Positions 10,016 to 17,731 of a DNA stretch of 37,526 nucleotides are shown here, piece after piece. The notes beneath the pieces were generated by a model. The model ran no database searches, was not told the DNA's origin, and saw only the letters and a list, made by a program, of their open reading frames with translations. This DNA comes from Stentor coeruleus (lineage: Eukaryota; Ciliophora; Heterotrichea; Heterotrichida; Stentoridae): the NCBI GenBank assembly GCA_001970955.1, contig MPUH01000740.1, positions 1 through 37,526 on the forward strand, in the 5' to 3' direction. Numbering within the stretch: the first letter of the stretch is position 1; every line of letters starts with the position of its first letter. The position numbers were made by a program, and so were the translations under genes.

Positions 10016-10579
10016 TTATAAATTTTTATATTTCTCTAAATAAATCTGAGGAAATCCCACTCTACCTTTAAGTTCCCCAAACCTCTTATTAAACTTATTC
10101 AATTCCCTCATACCCTCACTAATTTCCTGTTTAATCAAAATTTCTTCTTCATACTTCATCTCATTATTTTTCTGTTCAAAAACTGTTAATCCTCCAGTTT
10201 ATCACTAACCAAAATCGGATATGATTCACTTTTTTTAACCATAGGCTTTCTTGCTGATTTTGGATGTACAGATTTCCCTGAATATAAAGTTCCAGCCTTC
10301 AACAAACCAAATGTTTCCATATAATCTTCAGGATAACCAATTTTAGCATCTTTTACTAAAGATAAATTTTTAATACGTGCACTTGGTAGTGGAATTAATA
10401 CTTTATTTTCAAGTTTAATTTTTTCTAAACCTGTTTTTTCTTCATAAACTTGATTATCTTGGCGTTTTTTTTCAAAAGAGCTAGAGTTTGTTGTCTTATA
10501 GCCATATGCCATTTTTTACGCTTAGTTTCTTCTTTAATTTCTTTAACTAGTTTTTTCGATATAAAAGCTAAAGCTTCAG
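10016..10579 (-). pseudogene. Frameshifted gene, family not recognised
   Basis: Three overlapping - strand frames look like one protein. The first (about 10579-10465) reads [19 protein letters not shown] and continues as a basic helix. It loses frame at an 8-T run on the + strand (10465-10472). The second (10512-10186, which has its own ATG and would give 108 aa) covers a central region with SARIKNLSLVKDAKIGYPED. The third, entered near 10190, reads TVFEQKNNEMKYEEE and ends with GRVGFPQIYLEKYKNL and a TAA at 10016-10018. None of the joins has a normal 15-nt intron. Either two single-base errors sit in this tract or the gene is decaying. If only the middle frame is real it is a 108-aa basic protein. 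Confidence 0.45.
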
Positions 10580-10581
10580 CA

Positions 10582-10665
10582 TTCTTTGTTACTATAAAAA
10601 GTGTTGATAATCAGAGACATAAGCTGTTGAATATCTGCATTGAAGGCGTAAGTATCACTTGACAT
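10582..10665 (-). pseudogene. HSP90 N-terminal fragment, first 28 codons only
   Basis: Starting at an ATG (10665) preceded by TTATAATA-like sequence, the frame reads a typical HSP90 beginning: [20 protein letters not shown] then SNKE. HSP90 family proteins are essentially invariant at this point (helix 1 of the ATPase domain). Immediately after the KE codons the similarity ends, a TGA follows two codons later, and a different frame belonging to the adjacent frameshifted gene takes over. No other part of HSP90 is present in the window. This is a truncated copy of an HSP90 5' end, either a real recombination product or an assembly chimera. Confidence 0.8.
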
Positions 10666-10757
10666 TATTATAAGCTCAAAGATTTTTTTCCTTTTTGTAT
10701 GTTAGAAGTTTCTAGAATTAAAATAAAAAATATACACCATTAAGTTATAGGTTATGA

Positions 10758-11677
10758 TTATATAGAAAATGGTGGTTTTTTGTATTTAAAAAATCTTCAG
10801 ACTTTTCTGATAATTCGTGACGATTTTTATTTAAGATTTTTTCCACTCTATTTTCTAAATCAGCAGTCACTTGTCTTAAGCATCTTGTATAATTAGGTAG
10901 TATTTTGTCTATAGATTTTGCTACTCTGTAAGATAACTCGAATTTTTATTTACTAATCTTTTTTTAAATAGTGTTATATGCTCTATTTTGTTTGGATAGA
11001 TTTGATACGTATATTTTAAAGCATAATTGTAAATAATATTGAACATATTTACATCTTTCATGCATCTAGTTGAAGAATAAAACATTTTGATTGATTCATC
11101 AGTGTATTCGGCATCAAAATTTATACATTTTGATTGATTCATCAGTGTATTCGGCATCAAAATTTATCCAGGTCTTAATTGAGCTTTTAATTAAATTCGA
11201 TAAATATAATAGTATTTTTATATATTTATTATATTCCATAGTATATTCTAATCTTATATTGTTTTCTATCCAAATTCTCATTGTTTCAAAGCACTCTTTT
11301 TTTTTCATCATTTGATGTATTTAAGTCAAATGCTAGCTTTGTAAAAGTTTTTAATATTCTTCTTACATCTTCTTGAAGAATAAAATCACTTTCATCTATG
11401 CTTAAGAAATGATTATAAATTTGTTGAAGACAGACTAATCTTCCTTTGAGAGAATGGATTGACATGATTTCTTTTTGATACACCAAAAAAACATAGATAA
11501 TTTGATTAATATTGGCCCCCCCTGAATTTACATATTCGTTAGGACAAACAAATTTTGTTCTTGAGCTAAAATTCTTGTATTCTTATTCAATACTCTATTA
11601 ACAGGAATTAACTTTGGTATAGGCTCTTCATTTAATCGTGAATTCATAGCAGACCTTAGCTCATCTAGAGTATCCAT
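10758..11677 (-). pseudogene. Frameshifted copy of an unrecognised gene, inverted relative of the one at 37177
   Basis: Begins MDTLDELRSAMNSRLNEE and can be followed through about 300 codons, but only by changing frame. The lesions seen are: one base missing near 11539 relative to the intact copy; a 9-T run at 11297-11305 where 8 would keep frame; an exact 43-bp tandem duplication at 11082-11167; and a shift near 10940. The last part (SYRVAKSIDKILPNYTRCLR) ends with TAA near 10758. The protein is mostly helical, with no known motif, signal peptide or membrane segment. The intact + strand relative at the right end of the window shows that the start and first frame are correct. Confidence 0.6.
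11082..11167. repeat. Exact 43-bp tandem duplication
   Basis: Copies 11082-11124 and 11125-11167 are identical. 43 is not a multiple of 3, so the duplication breaks the reading frame of the gene it lies in. Confidence 0.9.
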
Positions 11678-11850
11678 ATTTATTATTAGTATCCCATACT
11701 TATTTTAAATCTAATCTATTTATAACAAATACTTGATGAAAGTTAAGTTTTTTTACTGTCTTTGAATAAAAGGATTTTTTTTTAAGTTTTGCATGATTAT
11801 ATCCTGGTTTTTATAGAGGTGTTTGGGGTTATGAAGTTTTATTGTAAATG
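11296..11850 (-). repeat. Left arm of an inverted duplication (partner 36980-37526)
   Basis: The reverse complement of this segment matches 36980 to the end of the window, covering the 5' flank and start of the unrecognised gene. From the 7-G tract onward (about 11326-11520 against 37331-37526) I see no difference. Upstream in the gene there are about eight substitutions and a one-base indel in roughly 150 bp, and the non-coding flank has further indels. The match must continue past the window end. Confidence 0.85.
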
Positions 11851-12086
11851 CTGGAATATGTTTGATTGTTATTAATGAAATTTTTATAAAATCATATCGG
11901 TGAAGACTGATAAAAAATTATTAAAAGGATATTATAGGATATAGCAAAATGTTTTAATGAATCTAGGAAGTGGTTATAAGATAAAATACTAATGCTAGTT
12001 GTTGAAATTTATATTTAAATTAAAAATTATTATAAGCAAAACTCGAAAAAGTGTTAAATTATTAGTATGATAATATATGAATTAGA
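11851..12086. other. Intergenic, AT-rich, nothing seen
   Basis: Short stop-rich stretch between the 5' flank of the frameshifted gene and the 3' end of the 14-3-3 gene. Confidence 0.5.
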
Positions 12087-12794
12087 CTAAAAACTACCTC
12101 CAAGACACACATATCCTCTAAGTGACTCCAATAAAACTCTAATTCCTTCAAACTCCTGATCATTTAACTGTTCAAGATTATTAACCGCATCATCAAAAGT
12201 TTTCCTACATATACTAAAAACCTTAGTAAAATCTTTATAACATTCTGAACAAGTTGCTGTAAAATTTAATACAGTCCTTAACTTAATTTCATCAGTACAT
12301 CTTAAATTATTTGCACAATCAATAGCTTCGATATAATAATCAAAAACTTTTTCTCCACTTATAGAACCAATAATTAAAAGATACTTAGAAAAGTCAGCTT
12401 TGAGTTTAAGATATAAACTTTTACATGTGTTGTTTATAGTAAATCGGAGTTTTCTTTCAATAATACAAAAAAAAATATAACAAAGATCAGTGATTTCTGT
12501 TGATATTTTGCATATGTATTCATTTAAATTTTTTTTTTGGGTTTCTGAAATAGTTGGTGAATTCGAAAGTCCATTAAAATATAAATAATTAGACCTTTTT
12601 TTGTTTAAAGGAAATTTGTAGGCTTCTTCAAAAAGTTTTATCTCGTCCTCAGTGAAAATATCAACCATATCAGCATATTCATTAACATAACTTATCATGT
12701 CATTATATCTTTCACAATCTTTAGCGATTTTAATAAGAAATAGTACATCTTCTTTGTCTAAACTCCTTATATCAAGTAAATCATGAGAATCCAT
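12087..12794 (-). CDS. Divergent 14-3-3 protein
   Basis: 235 aa, close to the usual 14-3-3 length (about 245). Dimeric 14-3-3 proteins bind phospho-Ser/Thr peptides and act as signalling adaptors. The family's order of motifs is present: LIKIAKDCERYNDMISYVNE (helices A-B), EEAYKFPLNKKRS (family YKN..GARRS), YLKLKADFSKYL (family YLKMKGDYYRYL), VLNFTATCSE (family LNFSVFYYE) and CRKTFDDAVNNLEQLND (family AFDEAIAELDTL). By hand alignment to the human zeta form, groove residues K49, R56, Y128 and N173 are kept and R127 is Lys. The usual N224 is lost and the second signature (LLRDNLTLW) is degraded to LLESLRGYVCL. It may have an altered ligand range. The first codons are repeated just upstream beyond an N. 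Confidence 0.75.
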   Translation of the reverse strand: MDSHDLLDIRSLDKEDVLFLIKIAKDCERYNDMISYVNEYADMVDIFTEDEIKLFEEAYKFPLNKKRSNYLYFNGLSNSPTISETQKKNLNEYICKISTEITDLCYIFFCIIERKLRFTINNTCKSLYLKLKADFSKYLLIIGSISGEKVFDYYIEAIDCANNLRCTDEIKLRTVLNFTATCSECYKDFTKVFSICRKTFDDAVNNLEQLNDQEFEGIRVLLESLRGYVCLGGSF

Positions 12795-12945
12795 ATTATT
12801 TTTTTTATATAATAATTTTACTAGAAATCTAAANAACTTATCATGTCATTATATCTTTCACAATCTTTAGCGATTTTAATAAGAAATAGTACATCTTCTT
12901 TGTCTAAACTCCTTATATCAAGTAAATCATGAGAATCCATATTAT
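12689..12945. repeat. 111-bp direct repeat of the 14-3-3 5' end, separated by an N
   Basis: 12689-12799 and 12835-12945 are identical. They contain the start codon and first ~35 codons of the 14-3-3 gene. The second copy begins exactly after the only ambiguous base (N at 12834). This is the usual appearance of two contig ends that overlap but were joined without merging, so the repeat may not exist in the cell. Confidence 0.85.
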
Positions 12946-12989
12946 AATCTAAAAAGTACATTTAAAACTAATAAGAAATTTACTCTATT

Positions 12990-13695
12990 TATTAACTCTT
13001 CTTATCTGTGTCCTAGTTAACTGTGTAGATAATTTATCATATTGATTCATATAATAAACCACTTTCTCCTTATACTTATTCTCTGTATTTCCCAATCTCT
13101 CATTTTACATTTACTTTCTGTAACTTTAGAAAACCAATTTTTTAGTTTTGTATGGTCTTCAGGTTTATGAGTTTCTGTATTTGGCACATGAGCTTTATAA
13201 GTTTCTAATTTTTTAATTTCATTTTTCTCTTGAAAATTTTATTTCTAAGCTCGTGTTTTCTTTTTGTAACAAGTAGAGTTTCTTTAACACTAGATTCAAA
13301 TTCGACATACATATCAATTTTGCATTTTTTATATCATCAGGAAAATATTCTAATGCTCTGTCTAATTTAAGAGAATTTTTAAGCCCAAAAACCTAATGAA
13401 CATGAAATGAGGTCATGATTTTGTTGATTTAAGCAATTGACGATAAGTTTCCAATTATAAACTAGATTGTTTTCTCCATGGTTAAAATCCCCATCGTTCA
13501 TTCAAAGCATAATTTCTTTTTGTCTGTAGGCCATTTAAATTGGGATATTAAATTTTTGTTACTCTTGTGATTATTGAATAAGCTGTTGTAGATATTAGGA
13601 AGCTAGTTTCGTTGTTGTTAGCGTCCAATAAAAACTGGAAAAAAAAGTCTCCAGCTATGTCGATTGAAGAATTACCACTTAAACGTAAACTCATT
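12990..13695 (-). pseudogene. Degenerate coding segment, family unknown
   Basis: The - strand starts with an ATG near 13693 (MSLRLSGNSSIDIAGDFFFQ) but stops after about 47 codons. Further protein-like pieces follow in shifting frames: ENNLVYNWKLIVNCL, then NSLKLDRALEYFPDD, then a Lys/Glu-rich part to about 13000. Codon-like composition and coherent amino-acid runs suggest a former gene of about 230 codons with several indels. I do not recognise it. Confidence 0.4.
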
Positions 13696-13709
13696 ATATC
13701 TAAACTATT

Positions 13710-14348
13710 CTAGTTTCCAGCATGTCTGACTGCAGTGCATGTTGAAAATAACGAGCATTCTCTTTTCTTCACGCATATACTAGGCAATACAAAATCTTCA
13801 TAAGTTGGGATCATTCTCGGCAAGTGGAAATCCTGTAAATCATTAGGTTCCTGATATATGCCAAGAAGTACTCTATCTAAACTTTTCACAGCAATAGTTT
13901 CATAATAATAATTATGCTGAAGTCCTTTTTTATCCCATAAATAAGCTTGTTGCCCTTGTTGTTCTGTTGTATTAATAAACTCTCCACCATTCATCCAGTC
14001 AGGTCTTAAAATCCCACATCCATGTATATTTGAACAGCAATAACAACATTCATTAAGCTTTGGATAATACAAATACCTATCTCCATTAGACACATATTGA
14101 GTGCAAGGAGTATCTTTCCATATTTTATCTCCATTAAAACCACAATATCTGTCATGTCTGCCATTTTCTCTATCAACTCTATAGGTTTTGTTAACCCAAT
14201 TGTAATAAAATGTTCCAGTTGTATACTTATCACTACCTCCTGGGTACTTAAATGTTTCATTAAAAGTCTGTTTGAATAAATCTGGCCATAGAGGATAGTC
14301 GATAACTTCACTTGATACGGAGCTTAGGACTGCGAGGATTAAAAACAT
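13710..14348 (-). CDS. Secreted Cys-rich protein of a protist family (ependymin-like)
   Basis: 212 aa. Residues 1-13 are a signal peptide (MFLILAVLSSVSS). Then come GTFYYNWVNKTYRVDRENGR, a Cys-bearing DRYCGFNG...DTPCTQ segment, a central core RYLYYPKLNECCYCCSN followed by HGCGILRPDWMNGG, and WDKKGLQHNYYYET. The C-terminal part has LPSICVKKRECSLFSTC. I recall this arrangement (CCYCC, then HGCGI.KPDW, then W..KGLQ.NYYY) from secreted proteins common in ciliates and other protists, related in layout to ependymin. Cysteines should be disulfide-bonded in the lumen or outside. Molecular function unknown. The complete length and clean frame contrast with the broken genes to its left. Confidence 0.62.
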   Translation of the reverse strand: MFLILAVLSSVSSEVIDYPLWPDLFKQTFNETFKYPGGSDKYTTGTFYYNWVNKTYRVDRENGRHDRYCGFNGDKIWKDTPCTQYVSNGDRYLYYPKLNECCYCCSNIHGCGILRPDWMNGGEFINTTEQQGQQAYLWDKKGLQHNYYYETIAVKSLDRVLLGIYQEPNDLQDFHLPRMIPTYEDFVLPSICVKKRECSLFSTCTAVRHAGN

Positions 14349-14541
14349 TTTTTATTAATTGTGAATGGCGTTGATCGGAAGGAAATGGAGGTGGAAATAA
14401 CAAAAATGATTAGGATTATTTGAAAATAGGATTTAGATTAAGGATGATGGTTAGAAGGAAGATTAGATAGGAAAATAAAAGTGGATTTTCGGTTAGGAAA
14501 AGGTTTTTCATATTTTCTGTTAGAAAACTATAGCTAAACTA
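14349..14541. other. Short G-rich spacer
   Basis: Separates two - strand genes. Purine-rich on the + strand with very few C. No gene. Confidence 0.5.
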
Positions 14542-15534
14542 TTATTCTTTATGCTTTTCCTTCTTGTCTTTACCATCATTTTTTTTTTCTTTAGACTCAT
14601 CATGCTTTTTTTCTTTATGATCTTGAGTTTCTTGAATCAAAGGCTCAGCTTTGTCATCTTGTTGTTTCCTTTTATTAATCAGTCCTTTAATAAAGTTATA
14701 AGCATACATAATCCAAACATATTCGATTTCAAGTTTCTCTTTAAATAGAACCAAAGTTGCGAAAGCTGCTTTTTTGACATTAGAATCACCTTTTATATCA
14801 CGAACAACTTCTTCAGCTTTTCCAAGCATATAAGCATAATACCAAGCTGTAATAAGTGTAGCTGGAATCTAAATAGAAAATACCAATGGGATAAAAGATT
14901 CGCTATTTCCAAAAGCTAGGATCAAAATAAACATGGTGAGAAAGATGATAAGTCCAATTCTTTGTCCGTTTATAGCTTTATAGTTGTTGCCTAATGTATC
15001 TGCGAATATTGCTGCTACTGCGAAAGCTGCAATTAAAATACAGTACTCAGCACAGAATATAAAGGTATCCAATGAAGATCCTAAACACGATAAAACTAAA
15101 CCTTCGCAAATGCTTAACACAACAGCAATGACAAAAGAAGCTGATGAGTTCTCAAGTTTTTCTTTAAAAAACCGTAAGGTAATATAAAGAATCACAATTA
15201 TAACTACACCTATCAATAAAAACCAAGAAAAAATAAAGCCAAAAAATGGAAGACCTGATAAGAGCATAAGAACCAAAGCAGGGATAAGCTGAAGGGCTAA
15301 ATAAAACAAAGTTAAAGATTCGACTGTCATCTTATCAGGATCAACTTCGTTTTTGATTAGGTCTTTTGCCTTTTTCCCAAGTTCATCAGCTTTTTCGCTA
15401 ACTTTGTCTATGATCTTGCTAGCTTTTTTTTTAACATCTTCACTTTCTACAAAGTTTTTAGCTTTAGCCTTTATTTCAGCTCCTGATATTAAGTTTTGGT
15501 TAGAGTCATCATCAAGCAGATGCTTATAGTCCAT
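14542..15534 (-). CDS. Multi-pass membrane protein, possibly Bax-inhibitor-1/TMBIM-like
   Basis: One gene with a 15-nt intron (14869-14883), coding 325 aa. Residues 1-75 are soluble and charged (helical KKKASKIIDKVSEKADELG). Then follow six hydrophobic segments between about residues 80 and 240: LTLFYLALQLIPALVLMLL, a second ending VVIIVILYI, SFVIAVVLSICEGLVLS, FCAEYCILIAAFAVAAIFA, IGLIIFLTMFILILAFG, and across the splice site PLIPATLITAWYYAYML. A helix about residues 263-285 follows. The last 40 residues are almost all K, E, D and H. The layout of six or seven packed helices, with a semi-hydrophobic last one, fits TMBIM/BI-1 proteins of ER or Golgi membranes, but key motifs are not clear, so the family is a guess. 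Confidence 0.7.
14869..14883 (-). other. 15-nt spliceosomal intron
   Basis: On the - strand GTATTTTCTATTTAG. Removing it joins ...FIPL to IPATLITAW and keeps the frame open for another 109 codons. Unspliced, TAG stops the protein. The A at position 10 is shared with the other three introns. Confidence 0.85.
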
Positions 15535-17029
15535 TTTATTAGAAAAATAATTGTTTCGACATGATTAAAGGGTTTTTTTGTATGATTAGGATTTTGTATG
15601 GGAAAAATATTAACTTGTGATTTTAGAAAGGTTTTTGGCTTGTAGAGGATTTTTTGTTGTTGATAAGTGTGTGAATCAGTTAATTTTTTGTAAGAAATTA
15701 AAGGGTTTTATTGAATGAATTAGTTTAAGATATGTTGTAATAAGAATTATAGACTATGAAGTTTTAGAATATGATTGAGATATGGATGCTTTTATTAGAT
15801 TTGGAAAATTATTATTTTTGTTGTGGGTTTGGGTATAGATTGATGTTTATTAAATTTTTATGTATGATTTGCCTTGGATTTTAGATTGACCCATGTTATT
15901 CTTGTACATAATTTTATACAATAATTTTATTAGTAATTTACAGTAGAGATAAAAACGTCATAGATATTCTTGTGAGATTTATTATATTTATAAATCAAAG
16001 GTTTTTATCAAATTCAATAATCATTTGTATAATCATCATATCATAAAACACTTGTATACTACGCACTAATAAAAACCTAATCTATTATCATACAAAACCT
16101 TAATTCTATAACAATCTTAAATACTTAAAAAAAATTTTTCTTAGTATTTATATCACTTACAACCTTCTGCATACAATAAACTTTGGATTCACATACACTT
16201 TAGAATTCTCTTTATTTTAGACTTAGCAACTTCCTATCCTTTTATAAACCTCTGGACAATTTTCCGATGTATTTTTGATATCAAATGATACTTCAAAGGT
16301 ATCCGAATAGCAAAATCTATATAGCTCTAAAGAAATAGTATAAAAATATAAAAGCATACATAAACAAGAAATTTATTATCCTCAGCACTTTCCTAATTAC
16401 TAAAGTTCCATACTAAATCAAATAATAGCTGTATTTATAACAATTGCCGCTATAGAATTAAATATAAAAACTTTAATCAAATTATTTATATTTTTAACAT
16501 CATAGGCATTATTCTTCTAATCGTATAAAAGAGTTTATATCGATAAACAAAAATTTCAATAACAACTGCTAAAAAATTAAAACACTACTAGATAATGAAA
16601 AAATTACAACAAATAATTTTATATATCCGAATAATATAAATATTTCTAAATAATCGCCTAAAGTTCTATCAAATTCTCAGGTTATTTGAGGTAAAATTAA
16701 ATTTACTTATCAATTTGGTCACAAAATCCTATTTCGCTTTTTGAAGATTAGCTTTTATCATCAAGGTTTTCAACAGAGGTTTTACAAAAGCCATTTCCGA
16801 TATTTTTATCTTGGAGGCAAGGAAGACTAAATTCCATGATATTTGTCATGAAAATGATTATAAATTAGGTGTAAAGCGTAAATTTTCCATGATATACTTA
16901 TTCTTATGTGGATAATAAAATATTACATAAAAAGTTTATGTTAATAATTAAATATATCTTACCAAATATCAAAAATAAGATCTTCATATCATAATCTCAT
17001 ATTTTCTTAAAATTTTATTATTCTAAATA
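15535..17029. other. Intergenic, 1.5 kb; at most a tiny ORF
   Basis: 15540-15880 is G/T-rich on the + strand and 15960-16340 is C/A-rich, following the general pattern. The rest is AT-rich and stop-laden. One small - strand frame, 16849-16748 (33 codons, MTNIMEFSLPCLQDKN), has a less AT-biased codon content than its surroundings. It could be a micro-protein or gene remnant; I cannot support it further. Confidence 0.5.
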
Positions 17030-17440
17030 TTAAACAGAGTGTTCTGCTGAATCACTTTCCTTTTCAAAATCGTCATCTTCTACCGCTTTGTCTGGGATAA
17101 TTTTCTTTCCTTTCCCATACATTTCATGAGACTGTGCGGCGAAGTCATCAGTATCTTTTTCAATTTGTCCCATTGAGTTTTTTAATACTTCTTGATAATC
17201 TTTTGCTACAACATTTAAATCATCATCGTCTATAGCGAGTTTTTTTTGTAATACAGAGTTTTTTCTTTTCAAATCGTCGATGTTTTTTTGCATTTCAGCG
17301 ATTTTCCATTCAAAACACATTTCCTGTTCTGTGATTTTTGCTTTTAAAACCTCATTTCGTGCAAGAAGTTGTTTAGAGAGGCTAACCATTTGTAAAAAAC
17401 TGTGTTTTAAGCACTCTGTTTCCCCTTCGCAGTCTTCCAT
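17030..17440 (-). CDS. Small acidic coiled-coil protein
   Basis: 136 aa. Residues about 12-85 form one continuous coiled coil (SLSKQLLARNEVLKAKITEQ, then MQKNIDDLKRKNSVLQKKL). The C-terminal 50 residues are acidic and Ser-rich. No catalytic domain or membrane segment. Proteins of this type usually act as subunits or adaptors, for example of centrosomal or vesicle complexes, but nothing in the sequence identifies which. Confidence 0.55.
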   Translation of the reverse strand: MEDCEGETECLKHSFLQMVSLSKQLLARNEVLKAKITEQEMCFEWKIAEMQKNIDDLKRKNSVLQKKLAIDDDDLNVVAKDYQEVLKNSMGQIEKDTDDFAAQSHEMYGKGKKIIPDKAVEDDDFEKESDSAEHSV

Positions 17441-17731
17441 TTTCTTTAGGATTTATAAAACTTGAATAGTTTTCATAGGATTTTAATATGGGAATATTTG
17501 AGTTAAATTTTTTTTTTGATGATAAAATAAATTGTGAGGACTGGGAATAAAAACCAAAGCCAAAATCTTTTTTATCATGATTACAAGTAACAGAAATTAG
17601 TTTAAGTATTTCTAATATTTTAATAACATAAATTTATATTTAATTCATTCTATTATGCAACTACAATAGTCTTCTTATAAATATAACATATAAAATCAAT
17701 ATAAAAACTAAATGATTTTATATAAAATCTT
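17441..17731. promoter_or_regulatory. Shared 5' region of a divergent pair
   Basis: About 290 bp between the starts of the - coiled-coil gene and the + acyl-CoA oxidase gene. AT-rich, with T and A runs. It must hold both promoters, but no motif could be identified. Confidence 0.4.

Noticed and set aside
10175..10210. A 14- or 23-nt intron to join two frames of the 10.0-10.6 kb gene
   Set aside because: Neither candidate has the 15-nt length, the GTA start or the A at position 10 shown by the four good introns; an indel is more likely.
11510..11530. The 7-G tract as a cause of frame loss in the left inverted copy
   Set aside because: Both copies have seven G; the frame difference comes from one missing base nearby.
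14006..14311. 101-codon - strand frame overlapping the secreted Cys-rich gene
   Set aside because: It lies within the coding region in another frame, has no signal or domain, and the main frame has clear family motifs.
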